A stretch of 64,000 nucleotides of DNA, taken from positions 310,001 through 374,000 of the forward strand of contig NZ_FOKY01000001.1 in NCBI RefSeq assembly GCF_900112165.1, in the 5' to 3' direction. Shown one piece after another: positions 45,314 to 54,848 of this stretch (within the stretch, counting starts at the first letter, position 1; each line of letters starts with the position of its first letter). Source of the DNA: Brevinema andersonii (GTDB taxonomy: Bacteria; Spirochaetota; Brevinematia; Brevinematales; Brevinemataceae). The position numbers were made by a program, and so were the translations under genes. The notes beneath the pieces are model-generated. The model ran no database searches and was not told where the DNA came from. It saw only the letters and a program-made list of their open reading frames with translations.

Positions 45314-46408
45314 TTAAACAAATACAAGAAAATCTTTATAGCCTTCAGCTTCCATGTCTTCATAAGGAATGAAGCGTAATGCAGCGCCGTTAATACAATA
45401 GCGGATTCCTTCGGGTCCATCATTAAAAACATGGCCTAAATGCGAATCTCCAAATCGCGATCTCACTTCTGTTCGGTGCATAAAAAATGAATAATCAGGT
45501 TTTTTTACAATAAAATAATTGTCGATCGGACGAGAAAAACTTGGCCACCCTGTTCCTGAATCAAACTTATCTGCCGAAGAAAATAAAGGTTCCCCTGACA
45601 CCACATCAACATATAAACCTCGTTCTTTATTATTGTGGAAATTCCCTTCAGAAAATGCTGGTTCCGTCTCGTTTTCTTGTGTTACTTTGTAGGCCAGAAG
45701 ACTGAGTTTTTGTTTAAGTTCTTCCTGAGAAGGTTTTTCAAATTCTGAAAAGCGTGTAAAATATTCCAGTATAATGCTATGAAAAAATGGTTTGTTGGTC
45801 AGCAGCAACGCTTGCGGAATTTTGTTCCAAACTTCGCAGATATATTGGTTACGTCCTGAATTTTCTCGATATAAATTGTAATGAAAAGGATTTTTTTTCT
45901 TGTAATCCTGATGATAGTCTTCACCCGGATAAAATTTTTCAAATTGTTCAATCTTCACGGCAATTGGCTTATTAAAATGTCCCGAATTTTCGAGAGTATA
46001 GATAGCACTCTCTGCAACGATTTTTTGTTGATCGCTATGGTAAAAAATGGCAGGAGCATATTGATTTCCTCTATCAACAAACGAGCCACCTGCATCCGTA
46101 GGATCAATAAGCCTGAAGTATGCATTAAGAAGCATTTGATAGGAGATTTGATCTGGATTGAACAGCACTTGAACTGCTTCTCGGTGTCCTGTAGTACCTG
46201 TGTTAACTTGTTCATAAGTTGGATTTTTAGTGTTTCCACCTGTGTAGCCTGAGGTAACACTGATTATTCCGTCTAGATTTTTTAAATCTGACTCGATACA
46301 CCAGAAGCAACCTCCTGCAAGTGTTGCTGTTTCAATTTTGTTTTGAGCGGACATGGGAACCTCCCAGCAGAAAATAATGGATAGCAGGGCTGCATAATTT
46401 TTTTTCAT
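45314..46408 (-). CDS. msrAB: Exported MsrA-MsrB fusion, methionine sulfoxide reductase
   Basis: A 364-residue bifunctional enzyme reducing both epimers of methionine sulfoxide. A signal peptide ([20 protein letters not shown], cleavage near SAQ) indicates export. The MsrA domain has GGCFWC (32-37), GYTGG, and YHQDY further on. The MsrB domain begins near [15 protein letters not shown] and has [23 protein letters not shown] and the catalytic [11 protein letters not shown] (Cys338). The zinc-binding CxxC pairs of many MsrB proteins are absent. AAGGAG precedes the first ATG, supporting the long, exported form. Confidence 0.95.
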   Translation of the reverse strand: MKKNYAALLSIIFCWEVPMSAQNKIETATLAGGCFWCIESDLKNLDGIISVTSGYTGGNTKNPTYEQVNTGTTGHREAVQVLFNPDQISYQMLLNAYFRLIDPTDAGGSFVDRGNQYAPAIFYHSDQQKIVAESAIYTLENSGHFNKPIAVKIEQFEKFYPGEDYHQDYKKKNPFHYNLYRENSGRNQYICEVWNKIPQALLLTNKPFFHSIILEYFTRFSEFEKPSQEELKQKLSLLAYKVTQENETEPAFSEGNFHNNKERGLYVDVVSGEPLFSSADKFDSGTGWPSFSRPIDNYFIVKKPDYSFFMHRTEVRSRFGDSHLGHVFNDGPEGIRYCINGAALRFIPYEDMEAEGYKDFLVFV

Positions 46409-46466
46409 TGCTTCTCCTTATATAAGATAGAAAATTTTTAGACAATCCGCAAATTTTAACGCATTT

Positions 46467-48989
46467 TTATTCGTAAAGTGAATCGCTACCGTGATTTTGC
46501 TGATCAGTCATTGCTTTGGATTCTTTAAGTTCGAGGTCCTCGGGTGGAACTACTGATAATGCAGTAATTTCATCGTCCACTTTCATTACCAGCAGCTGTG
46601 ATGCATAATTCGTAACATCAGAAGCTTTTAGGGTAGCACGCTGCCCTGCCTTTGAGACGATAAATACCGATTCATTTTCTTTTACATAAGCAAAATCAGT
46701 AATAAATTCGCCGTCGCGAAGGTTGATAAGCTTATAACCCTTGCCGCCCCGATTAGTCAACTGCGAAAAATCTTTGGGATTTACCCGGCGTCCGCGTCCG
46801 GTCTGTGATACAAATAAAACATTTTTATCACTTTCGTCGACTGCCATACCAATAACCGAATCCTGTTCATCCTCAACTCTGATAGCACGTTCCCCCATAG
46901 CTCCACGGTTATGTGGTGTAAACAATTTCTCATCTAGCTTGAAGCCTTTACCTTTGCGTTTGACGAATAAAAGTGTATCATTTCCGGTAGTTTTAACCGC
47001 TGACATCAATTCATCTCCCGGTTTCAGTTTGAGTGCAATGACTCCCGAGCGTGAAATATTTCCAAACAAGCTTAACGGAATCCGTACCCCTTGTCCGAAT
47101 TTGCTGGCAAATACGATATAGTGCTGGTCATCAAAGCGGTCTACAAACATTACGGCGGCAATATCTCCTTCAATCGATTCCAAACGGGGAACACTGTTAG
47201 TATGACGTACTTGTAATCCATTGCTATAGCCTGCTATTTCGTAGCCTTTTACCGAGTATGCTTTTCCATCGGAAGTAAAAAATAAAATTGTATCTTTAAT
47301 GTTACAAGCTGCTGAGGCAATAATATAATCTTCTTCGCCTAATTTTCGGCCTCCTGTGGCGTTACCTGTTCGTTTGCTGCCGCGGCCGATCGTTTTATTG
47401 GAAGGCTCGATTTCTACAAACAAATACCCTTGATGTGAAATTGCCAAGTGCATAGATTTGTTTTCGATAAATTCTTCGTTGTCTAATTGTGGTACATCCG
47501 TGTTACCGAAAACAGTACGCCTTCCATCACCGATGTCTGCACACATGTCTGCAAGTTCTTTTTTAATTAACGCATCGCGTTTATCTGAGTTTTCCAAAAG
47601 CTCCGTAAGTTCTTTTATTTGTTCAGTGAGCTTAATTTTTTCTTCCTTAAGCCTGTCCACTTCCATACTGGTCAAACGTTGTAGGCGCATTTCAAGAATT
47701 GCTTGAGATTGTGTTTCCGAAAGCAAGAATTGGCTCATCAGACTATCTTTTGCTGTTTTTGTGTCAGCTGAACCACGGATTGTTTTGATAACTTCATCGA
47801 TATTTTCTTGTGCGATCAGGAGCCCGTTGACAATATGTAAACGTTCTTCGGCTTTGCGCTTGACAAAACGGTGTCTACGGTCGACTACAATCCTTCGATG
47901 TTCAGCAAATGAGCCGATTAATGTTTTCAGTCCTAAAAGTTCTGGCCTATTTTCGCGCAGCGATACCATGTTTACAGAAATATTAATCTCTAAACGCGTT
48001 TCTTTGTATAGAATAGATTTGATTGTATTGGCAATGCTTTCATCTCCTGTTTTGCCCAGTTCAACCGTAATCCGCATACCGGTTTTTGATGATTCGTCTC
48101 GGACTTCTTTAATATGTCTTAATGTATTGGCGTATTTGTTTTTTTCGTCAGCAATCAAGGCCACAATTTCTGCAACAATCCGTGATTTAATTGTTTGATA
48201 GGGAATTTCTGTGATCACTAATGAATGAGATTTTTCTTCCCAATGGATCGAACCAGCAACACGAATCGAACCCTGTCCTGTTTCATAAATATTTCTTAAA
48301 TTTGAGCGGTTGGTAATGCATCCACCTGTCGGGAAGTCAGGACCTTGAATATGTTTCATAAGTTCATCGAGTGTAATATGCTCGTTATCCAGATAAGCTG
48401 AAGTCGCACTAACAATTTCTTTAAGATTGTGAGGTGGAATGCCAGTGGCAAACCCTACGGCAATTCCTTCAGTACCATTACAAAGTAGCTGTGGAAACAT
48501 CCCTGGTAGTACCATGGGCTCTTCAAGTGTGTCGTCGAAGTTCGGACGAAAGTCAACGGTGTCTTTTTCGAGATCGTTGAGCATATAATATGCCACTTTA
48601 GATAATTTTGCTTCGGTGTAGCGCATAGCAGCGGGAGGATCGTTGTCAATTGAACCAAAATTTCCTTGTCCGATAATCAAAGGATACCGTGTTGAAAAGT
48701 CTTGAGCCATCCTCACTGCTGCATTATAAACAGATGTATCACCATGAGGATGATATTTCCCCAAAACATCTCCCACAACACGGGCGCATTTACGTGTCTG
48801 TTTGTCGTATAAGATTCCTAATTCATGCATAGAAAATAAAATACGACGGTGTACAGGCTTGAGACCATCACGGGCATCAGGAATAGCACGGCCAGTAATG
48901 ACACTGTAAGCGTAATTTAGATAGGAGGTTTCAAGTTCGTTTTCAAAATAGGATGGACTAATACCATCGTTCAAGAATTCATTACTCAT
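46467..48989 (-). CDS. gyrA: DNA gyrase subunit A
   Basis: An 840-residue type IIA topoisomerase subunit. The catalytic tyrosine is Tyr124 in [22 protein letters not shown] and [13 protein letters not shown] mark the DNA-cleavage core. The C-terminal six-bladed beta-pinwheel contains a GyrA-box-like [10 protein letters not shown], which argues for GyrA rather than ParC. Positions equivalent to E. coli Ser83 and Asp87 are Thr85 and Asn89. GGAG lies 5 nt before ATG 48989; the upstream GTG overlaps it. gyrB is not in the window. Confidence 0.93.
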   Translation of the reverse strand: MSNEFLNDGISPSYFENELETSYLNYAYSVITGRAIPDARDGLKPVHRRILFSMHELGILYDKQTRKCARVVGDVLGKYHPHGDTSVYNAAVRMAQDFSTRYPLIIGQGNFGSIDNDPPAAMRYTEAKLSKVAYYMLNDLEKDTVDFRPNFDDTLEEPMVLPGMFPQLLCNGTEGIAVGFATGIPPHNLKEIVSATSAYLDNEHITLDELMKHIQGPDFPTGGCITNRSNLRNIYETGQGSIRVAGSIHWEEKSHSLVITEIPYQTIKSRIVAEIVALIADEKNKYANTLRHIKEVRDESSKTGMRITVELGKTGDESIANTIKSILYKETRLEINISVNMVSLRENRPELLGLKTLIGSFAEHRRIVVDRRHRFVKRKAEERLHIVNGLLIAQENIDEVIKTIRGSADTKTAKDSLMSQFLLSETQSQAILEMRLQRLTSMEVDRLKEEKIKLTEQIKELTELLENSDKRDALIKKELADMCADIGDGRRTVFGNTDVPQLDNEEFIENKSMHLAISHQGYLFVEIEPSNKTIGRGSKRTGNATGGRKLGEEDYIIASAACNIKDTILFFTSDGKAYSVKGYEIAGYSNGLQVRHTNSVPRLESIEGDIAAVMFVDRFDDQHYIVFASKFGQGVRIPLSLFGNISRSGVIALKLKPGDELMSAVKTTGNDTLLFVKRKGKGFKLDEKLFTPHNRGAMGERAIRVEDEQDSVIGMAVDESDKNVLFVSQTGRGRRVNPKDFSQLTNRGGKGYKLINLRDGEFITDFAYVKENESVFIVSKAGQRATLKASDVTNYASQLLVMKVDDEITALSVVPPEDLELKESKAMTDQQNHGSDSLYE

Positions 48990-49060
48990 AAGCACTCCAA
49001 AATGTGTTTGTATAAATTATAGCTTTTTTCGATTTTTCGCAATAATACAACAGTGCTAAT

Positions 49061-49086
49061 AAAAAACCGGATAATTCCGGTTTTTT
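49061..49086. terminator. Rho-independent terminator between the lipoprotein gene and gyrA
   Basis: A perfect inverted repeat with an 11-bp stem (AAAAAACCGGA / TCCGGTTTTTT) and a 4-nt loop, flanked by A/T runs that provide a U-tract in both directions. It ends transcription of the lipoprotein gene before gyrA. Confidence 0.85.
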
Positions 49087-49102
49087 ATATAAGGGCAGGT
49101 GT

Positions 49103-49636
49103 TTATGGACGTCTATATAAAATGTCAGTTCCAAAGTTTGGAACAGAAGGATAACTTCCTTGGACTGCTTCTGTAAATCTAGTATAATAATTCCAAGGAT
49201 TAATTTCGAGAATAATCTTTTGCTCCTTAAAAAAAGCAGTAATAGTCTTACCTTTGTATGCTGCAGTATAAACTTCATATTCTGCCTTAGAGGCACTTAT
49301 TGCACGTATAAATCTGTAAGTGGTTTCTGTTCTATCCAACCACGAACAAGTTGTTTTGACATCTCTTTTTAGTGTAAAGCTTCCATGTATTATTTCATTA
49401 TTTTCTAATTTAGAATATACATTCCAATTCCAATAGTAGTTAGTCGTAGATTTTAAATTATCTGTCCATTGTTTATTAAGCTCTCCTTGTGTTGGTAAGG
49501 GAGGAATTGGGCTTTGAGGGTTTTGATTTTCCAGACTTCTGATATTATTTTCAGGATTATTATTTTTTAGGTCTTGTACTACTTCACATCTAGATAATCC
49601 TATACTCAGGATTAATAAAATTAATACTTGTTTCAA
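49103..49636 (-). CDS. Small lipoprotein, intact member of a local paralogue array
   Basis: A 177-residue protein starting with TTG (49636) behind AAAGGAG with a 6-nt spacer. The signal sequence MKQVLILLILSIGLSRC ends in a lipobox cysteine (residue 17). After a low-complexity Asn/Pro linker, the family core reads PTQGELNKQW, LKSTTNYYWNW, YRFIRAISASKAEYEVYTAA, YKGKTITAFF and a C-terminal FGTDILYRRP. The same block order recurs in four neighbouring copies up to 51.8 kb. I recognise no wider family. Probably exposed on the outer or inner membrane; function unknown. Confidence 0.7.
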   Translation of the reverse strand: MKQVLILLILSIGLSRCEVVQDLKNNNPENNIRSLENQNPQSPIPPLPTQGELNKQWTDNLKSTTNYYWNWNVYSKLENNEIIHGSFTLKRDVKTTCSWLDRTETTYRFIRAISASKAEYEVYTAAYKGKTITAFFKEQKIILEINPWNYYTRFTEAVQGSYPSVPNFGTDILYRRP

Positions 49637-49669
49637 ATCGATCTCCTTTATTTATTGTTGTATAAGGTG

Positions 49670-50074
49670 TTACGCGACAATATAAAATATTATAAGTTTT
49701 GTTGGCCACTTCTGAAAATATGGAATATGTAAAAAGAGTGATTTTTAAAATTATATCCATAGGAGCATAAGTAAAAATAGGTTTGTCATACATATTGTAT
49801 TATGAATAATCTGTATACAGCTTTACTATCGCTTATAGCTTTTTTGAAATAATGAAATTCTGAATTTTGCTTACCCATATCGTCTAATTTTATAGGGAGA
49901 TAAAAGTACCTGGTGTTACGATCCATATAATTCATAGTAGAATAATTGTTATTATAATGGTAATAATTCATCAGTATCTCTTAAGTTACTAAGCCAACTT
50001 TTATCAAACTGAGCTTGAGATTCCCCTAAATCTTTGTTGAAGTCACGACCAAAAATTGGTAAAACAGGTATACC
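49670..50074 (-). pseudogene. Decayed paralogue of the lipoprotein family (copy B)
   Basis: Degenerate sequence of the same family, split over several frames with stops: SQAQFDKSWLSNLRDTDE (compare TQGELNKQWTDNLKSTTN), FHYFKKAISDSKAVYRLF (compare YRFIRAISASKAEYEVY) and a terminal YNILYCR (compare DILYRR). It lacks an intact signal sequence. Located just upstream of the intact 49103-49636 copy. Confidence 0.6.
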
Positions 50075-50490
50075 TCATGAATCTTTCATCGTAATTTCTT
50101 CTGAAAAATATATGGAACCAGTTGGAGCAATTTCTGGGGTTACAAGATCAGGCCCTTTAAAGGTATTGTCATTATAATGCGAGAAAACATGATATGTTGC
50201 TTTAGTAGCACTTATAGCATTTGTAAAATAAAAAACCTGTTTAAAAATACTACTTATTTTATTCTAATGGTAAAGCCTAATGAGCTGTCTATAGGAGTTC
50301 TTTTCATTGAATGTACCAAAGCGATAATTACCCCTGGCATTTAAATTGCCGGTCTAAGTTCTTTAAGTTCGTCCTGCGTAAAAATTAACTCTATTCCTTC
50401 CGTTTGATCAGAATTAGTATTCAAATATTTAAATACCTGACAGTTAGATAATCACATATCTGGGATTAATAAAATTAGTACTTGTTTCAA
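50075..50490 (-). pseudogene. Decayed paralogue of the lipoprotein family (copy A)
   Basis: It starts like the intact copy (TTG AAA CAA GTA, behind GAGG) but has a TGA at codon 13 of the signal sequence (MKQVLILLIPDM, stop, LSNC). Then come IFTQDELKEL and further stops. In another frame lies the family core VFYFTNAISATKATYHVFSH, ending at a TGA at 50075. Clearly non-functional. Confidence 0.65.
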
Positions 50491-50625
50491 ATCGACCTCT
50501 AATATTTAGAGGTAAAATATATTATAACATTTTTCCTATTTTAAGTCAAGCATTATTTGTATATTTCTTATATTTATATGCAAAATACAGGTTTTTGTTT
50601 ATTTTTTACAAGAATATGCTTGTTG

Positions 50626-51136
50626 TTAGGGATTGCGGTAAAGAACATCGGTTTTAAAACCATCCAGACCTGGAATACTACTATTGTTTGTATAAGTTAG
50701 TACAACAACTTCTTTATAGGAATGAAAAAGAGCAGCACCAGGGTGTTGAGTAGTAATGTTCAAAAGACCTGTTCTCTGAAATACTACTCCCATACTTTGA
50801 TTATTGAAGAAATAACAGTAAAGAGCTTCTGTACTACTATTTGCTTTAATTAAGTCATTATTCCATTACAGACTTATTATTAGTAGTGGAAAAACTACCT
50901 CTGGTTGATATGGTAGCTTTTTTAGTAGAACCAGAAAAACCATCCCAATAATAAATATCTGTAGATTGTAAGTTGCTGATCCATAATTTATCCAATTCTT
51001 GTTGTGACAGAACTGGCGGATTATTTAATGAACCAGCTGAATTTACTGACATATTTGATTTGTCTAGTGCCTCTGTGTTATTAAAACTGGCAGATTCACA
51101 CCCTGCTAAGAGAAAAAATATTACTATTTTTTTCAT
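50626..51136 (-). pseudogene. Frameshifted lipoprotein paralogue (copy C)
   Basis: The N-terminal 92 codons are intact (MKKIVIFFLLAGC signal and lipobox, LSQQELDKLWISNLQSTDIY) and then hit TAA near 50861. Shifted by one frame, the family sequence continues without interruption: NDLIKANSSTEALYCYFFNN, FHSYKEVVVLTYTNNSSIPG and the C-terminus DGFKTDVLYRNP to a TAA at 50626-50628. One indel near 50865-50880 therefore separates two otherwise good halves, so this may be a recent mutation or a sequencing error. Confidence 0.7.
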
Positions 51137-51272
51137 GACCTAAACTTCCATAAATATCTAGATTTTTGAAATTTAAATAATAATTTTATTGGATATAGTA
51201 ATTGAAACGATATCCTAAGATGCAAAATATTAAAAGCTTATTGTTTTAATAAGCCCTAATCAAGCTTTAAGC

Positions 51273-51764
51273 TTATCTACGGTAAGCAATATCAGATTGA
51301 TAACCGTCAGAAAATGCTTTCATAAGGACTTCTCTAGTATTTGCGATTTTTGACGGAAAAAATTCTAATGTAACTTTATAATTTCCCAAACTATTTGATT
51401 GAGAAAATGTAGCATCCATAATATAAAGATGAGCATGGGTATAAGCAGCTCTAGATATTCTTATAGTTTTGTAAAAAGTATAAGTTTTAAATATTTTCGC
51501 TTTTCCGGCAATTGATGCTACATCTCGAACCTCTTTACTTATTTGACCATTCCAATAAATAAGAACATATGACTTTAAATCTTTAATGTAAAACTCTTGC
51601 TGAGAGAAGAAAGGAGGGAGAGAAGCTGTGTCTGATTGCTGATTTTCTGAAGATACTACAGTATCTTTTATATTTTTTGACTCTTTGAGTAATTCCCATC
51701 CCAGTAATCCGATACTTGAAGTAGTCATGAACAAAATCGTTGATTTTTTCGTATTATTTTGCAC
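51273..51764 (-). CDS. Lipoprotein-family paralogue lacking the lipobox cysteine (copy D)
   Basis: A 163-residue open frame with family features: FFSQQEFYIKDLKSYVLIYW, YKTIRISRAAYTHAHLYIMD and C-terminus DGYQSDIAYRR. Where the intact copy has SIGLSRCEVV this one reads SIGLLGWELL, so the lipobox Cys is replaced by Trp and the protein would remain anchored by an uncleaved N-terminal helix. The start is uncertain: GTG at 51764, or an internal TTG or ATG (51728). It may be functional with changed localisation, or at an early stage of decay. Confidence 0.5.
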   Translation of the reverse strand: MQNNTKKSTILFMTTSSIGLLGWELLKESKNIKDTVVSSENQQSDTASLPPFFSQQEFYIKDLKSYVLIYWNGQISKEVRDVASIAGKAKIFKTYTFYKTIRISRAAYTHAHLYIMDATFSQSNSLGNYKVTLEFFPSKIANTREVLMKAFSDGYQSDIAYRR

Positions 51765-51795
51765 CTATGATTGTCCAAAATATAGTATAATTTAT

Positions 51796-51823
51796 TCTAT
51801 ATTATTTTATTGCTTTATGTCAA
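51796..51823 (-). promoter_or_regulatory. Promoter for lipoprotein paralogue D
   Basis: On the minus strand, TTGACA (51823-51818), 16-nt spacer, TATAGA (51801-51796), 32 bp before the open frame at 51764. Confidence 0.5.
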
Positions 51824-51943
51824 TCTTTTATGTTATATTAAGGAAAAGTATTTGATTTATGTCGGAATAAATTGAAAATAAATAAGAATTTTTTTAGCTT
51901 TATGGAAAGAAATAAACTTTATACTCATGTTTAAGGAGGCAAT

Positions 51944-53374
51944 ATGTTTGGATATCTTCAGCGTATAGGAAAGTCGTTAATGGTGCCTGTTGCTGTACTG
52001 CCTGCTGCGGCAGTTTTGATGGGCATTGGCTACTGGATTGATCCGGTGTCTTGGGGGGGAAATAATATTTTTGCGGCACTTCTGATCAAATCAGGGGCTT
52101 CGTTGATCGATAATATGGGGATTTTATTTGCTGTAGGCGTTGCCTATGGTATGGCCAAAGACCGTGACGGAGCTGCGGCTCTTACGGGTTTGACGGCTTG
52201 GCTTGTAGTGACAACGCTGTTATCTCCGGCTGTGGTAGCCCAGCTGAAGGGGATTCCTCTTGAAGAAGTGTCGCTGGCTTTTGGCAAGATTCAAAACCAA
52301 TTCATTGGAATTTTGTGCGGTATTATCTCTGCCGAAATTTACAACCACTTCTACCGCACCGAGCTGCCTGCTGCTTTGGCGTTTTTTTCCGGCAAACGGC
52401 TGGCTCCCATTATTACTGCAGCTGTGATGGTGCTGGTTTCGTTTTTGCTGATGTATGTGTGGCCAGCTGTGTTTTCAGGATTGGTAGTATTTGGGATTGC
52501 TATTTCCAAACTCGGTGCGGCTGGGGCCGGGATTTACGGTTTTCTCAACCGTATTCTTCTTCCAGTCGGGCTGCACCATGCTCTGAATGCAGTGTTTTGG
52601 TTTGATCTTGCCGGCATCAACGATATCGGCAACTTCTGGTCGGGCAACGGCGTCAAAGGTGTTACCGGAATGTACCAGGCAGGCTTTTTCCCGATCATGA
52701 TGTTCGGATTGGTAGGAGCTTGTTTGGCGTTTGTGTCGACTGCCCACCCCGAAAGAAAAAAACAAGTTGCATCTATTATGCTTGCAGCTGGATTTGCATC
52801 GTTTTTCACCGGTGTCACTGAACCGATAGAGTTTTCATTTATGTTTCTAGCTCCTGGGTTGTATGTCCTGCATGCTGTGCTGACTGGATTGTCCTTATTT
52901 ATTGCAGCGATGATTCAAGCAACAGCAGGCTTTGGGTTTTCTGCGGGACTGATAGACTTTATTTTATCGTCGCGCCTTCCCTTGGCCAACAAGCCGTATC
53001 TTCTACTTCTGCAAGGGCTGGTGTTTTTTGCAGTGTATTTTGTTTTGTTTCGCCTGTTGATCCAGTGGCTTAATCTCCAAACACCAGGACGTGAGGATGA
53101 TTTTGATGAAATTTTAATTGAAACAGGTGGACAATATTCTGAAATTGCGCGCAGGATTTTTGATGCGCTCGGTGGAAATGACAATATCGGTACGCTTGAT
53201 TATTGTGCAACGCGTTTGCGATTTGGTTTGATTGACAGTTCGAAAATTGATGAACAAACAATAAAAAGTGTTGCTTTAGGAATTTTAAAGCCTGATAATA
53301 AATCTGCTCAGATTATTATCGGTCCAAATGTTCAGTTTGTAGCTGATGAAATAAAAAAATTACTTAAATCCTAA
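51944..53374 (+). CDS. nagE: PTS N-acetylglucosamine-type transporter, EIICB
   Basis: A 476-residue phosphotransferase permease. The EIIC domain (residues ~1-370) has MVPVAVLPAAAVLMGIGYWI, LPVGLHHALNAVFWFDLAGI, NDIGNFW and the GVTEPIEFSFMFLAP substrate motif; the NDIGNFW segment favours GlcNAc over glucose. The EIIB domain (~395-476) has the phosphorylation cysteine in DALGGNDNIGTLDYCATRLR. No EIIA domain is fused, so a separate EIIA is needed. AAGGAGG precedes the ATG. The EIIC part is visibly GC-richer than the EIIB part and the neighbours. Confidence 0.92.
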   Translation: MFGYLQRIGKSLMVPVAVLPAAAVLMGIGYWIDPVSWGGNNIFAALLIKSGASLIDNMGILFAVGVAYGMAKDRDGAAALTGLTAWLVVTTLLSPAVVAQLKGIPLEEVSLAFGKIQNQFIGILCGIISAEIYNHFYRTELPAALAFFSGKRLAPIITAAVMVLVSFLLMYVWPAVFSGLVVFGIAISKLGAAGAGIYGFLNRILLPVGLHHALNAVFWFDLAGINDIGNFWSGNGVKGVTGMYQAGFFPIMMFGLVGACLAFVSTAHPERKKQVASIMLAAGFASFFTGVTEPIEFSFMFLAPGLYVLHAVLTGLSLFIAAMIQATAGFGFSAGLIDFILSSRLPLANKPYLLLLQGLVFFAVYFVLFRLLIQWLNLQTPGREDDFDEILIETGGQYSEIARRIFDALGGNDNIGTLDYCATRLRFGLIDSSKIDEQTIKSVALGILKPDNKSAQIIIGPNVQFVADEIKKLLKS

Positions 53375-53398
53375 AATACGGCCTAAGGGGCCGTATTT
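53374..53398. terminator. Bidirectional terminator between nagE and the plsX-wecA-type operon
   Basis: A hairpin AAATACGGCC-TAAG-GGGCCGTATTT (inner pairs shift by one base) followed by T-rich sequence. It begins at the nagE stop and overlaps the end of the convergent glycosylphosphotransferase gene at 53397, serving both strands. Confidence 0.85.
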
Positions 53399-54839
53399 AT
53401 TTTGCACCGCGTGCTGTTAAAACAGCTTTAGGTGTGTTCAGAAGAATAAGAATATCCAAACTTGGATGCCAGTTTTGCATATACCAGACATCTATTTTCA
53501 TGCGGTCAAGCCTGTCTGTATCATTGCGTCCACTGACCTGCCATAAGCCTGTTAGTCCTGGTTTTACTTGAGCATAAAGTGGAAGGAGTGTAGGGTTGAG
53601 ATCTTCAATTTCTCCTTTAACAAAAGGACGAGGTCCAATGAGGCTCATTTCGCCTGCTAAAACGTTGAACAACTGTGGAAATTCATCTAAGCTATATTTA
53701 CGAAGGAAATGGCCGATCGGCGTGATACGTGGATCGTTATTTAATTTGAAATAGGTGTCCCATTCTTTTTTTAATTCATGGTTTTGAGCAAGTAGCGTAT
53801 TAAGTTTTTTATCGGCATCTTGATACATGGTGCGAAACTTCCAAATTTTGAATGGCTTGCCGCCGCGTCCAATGCGGCTTTGGCGGTAGAAAATCGGACC
53901 TTTTGAGCCCAGTTTGACAGCTAGCCCCACTACAAAAAATAAAGGCATACATAGTATTGTGATAATAATGCCTAATGTGAAATCCATAGCATCTTTAAAC
54001 AAGCGTGCAGTCAGTGAATTGAGTTTGTTTTCAAGGTTGATGATGAATAAACGTTCTGAGAATAGATATTGAACTCCAGCGTTGATGAGTCCTAAACTGT
54101 GATCTGGAATAACAAATACCCTTCGAAATCTGCTGTAAAGCGATTCAATCAAAATACTCTGCCCCAAAAGAGACTCTCCAATCACGAAAACCGAACCACA
54201 ATGTTTTTTGGCTACTTCGTCTACCGAATGGAAAACGGGTATTTTTTTTCTTAAAAAATGATAGTGATCAATGTCTGCGTCGGGTATAAAAAAGTATCTC
54301 GGTTCAAAGCCTAAATACGTATCCTGTGCGAAAATTTCAGCGATGCGGATCATTTCTTTGATATCCTGCATTTTACAGGACAACACCACGCTGTAACGCC
54401 AAAAGCCGACTAAATATAGAATTTTTTTAAGTATCAGCCGGAATAATGGTACTAATACAGTCATCAAGAGAAATGTAATGATAATAATGACGCGACTTAC
54501 TTGTATGAAAACCTGGCTGAAGTTAAATAATACTAGATAAGAAATTAAAAAAGAAACAAATAGTGCCTTCCAAATAATAATAGTTTCTTCCCAAAAAGTC
54601 CAGCGTTTTTGATAGAGGTTGTGGATAAAAAAAATGATGCCGATAAGCAAAGGAAAAATATCTGCTTCCGTGACTGAATAAGCGGCAATGTTGATGGCAG
54701 GAAAATCCCACGGTAAAACATAAGGGAAAAACAATCGTATTTTAATGGCAAGAGATAAAGCTATGGCATAAGCACAATAGTCACTGAGTGATAGAAAGAA
54801 AATTTTTCGGATAAGGTAAAATTGTGGCATTTTACGCAT
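53397..54839 (-). CDS. Polyprenyl-phosphate sugar phosphotransferase
   Basis: A 480-residue membrane enzyme of the WbaP/CpsE type that starts glycan assembly by transferring a sugar-1-phosphate to undecaprenyl phosphate. It has four to five N-terminal membrane segments, a central CoA-binding-like domain ([20 protein letters not shown]), a further membrane helix near residue 280 and the catalytic bacterial sugar transferase domain: [47 protein letters not shown] and [21 protein letters not shown] precedes the ATG. It is the last gene of the long operon, 9 bp after nadE. The sugar specificity is not readable from sequence. Confidence 0.92.
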   Translation of the reverse strand: MRKMPQFYLIRKIFFLSLSDYCAYAIALSLAIKIRLFFPYVLPWDFPAINIAAYSVTEADIFPLLIGIIFFIHNLYQKRWTFWEETIIIWKALFVSFLISYLVLFNFSQVFIQVSRVIIIITFLLMTVLVPLFRLILKKILYLVGFWRYSVVLSCKMQDIKEMIRIAEIFAQDTYLGFEPRYFFIPDADIDHYHFLRKKIPVFHSVDEVAKKHCGSVFVIGESLLGQSILIESLYSRFRRVFVIPDHSLGLINAGVQYLFSERLFIINLENKLNSLTARLFKDAMDFTLGIIITILCMPLFFVVGLAVKLGSKGPIFYRQSRIGRGGKPFKIWKFRTMYQDADKKLNTLLAQNHELKKEWDTYFKLNNDPRITPIGHFLRKYSLDEFPQLFNVLAGEMSLIGPRPFVKGEIEDLNPTLLPLYAQVKPGLTGLWQVSGRNDTDRLDRMKIDVWYMQNWHPSLDILILLNTPKAVLTARGAK

Positions 54840-54848
54840 AATTTTCTC

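Noticed and set aside
47458-48198. Long serine/isoleucine-rich plus-strand open frames opposite gyrA
   Set aside because: Antisense shadows with low-complexity composition typical of reversed coding sequence.
54635-54650. GCCGATAA-like octamer on the plus strand
   Set aside because: It lies inside the sugar phosphotransferase gene with no suitable -35 box and no downstream plus-strand gene.
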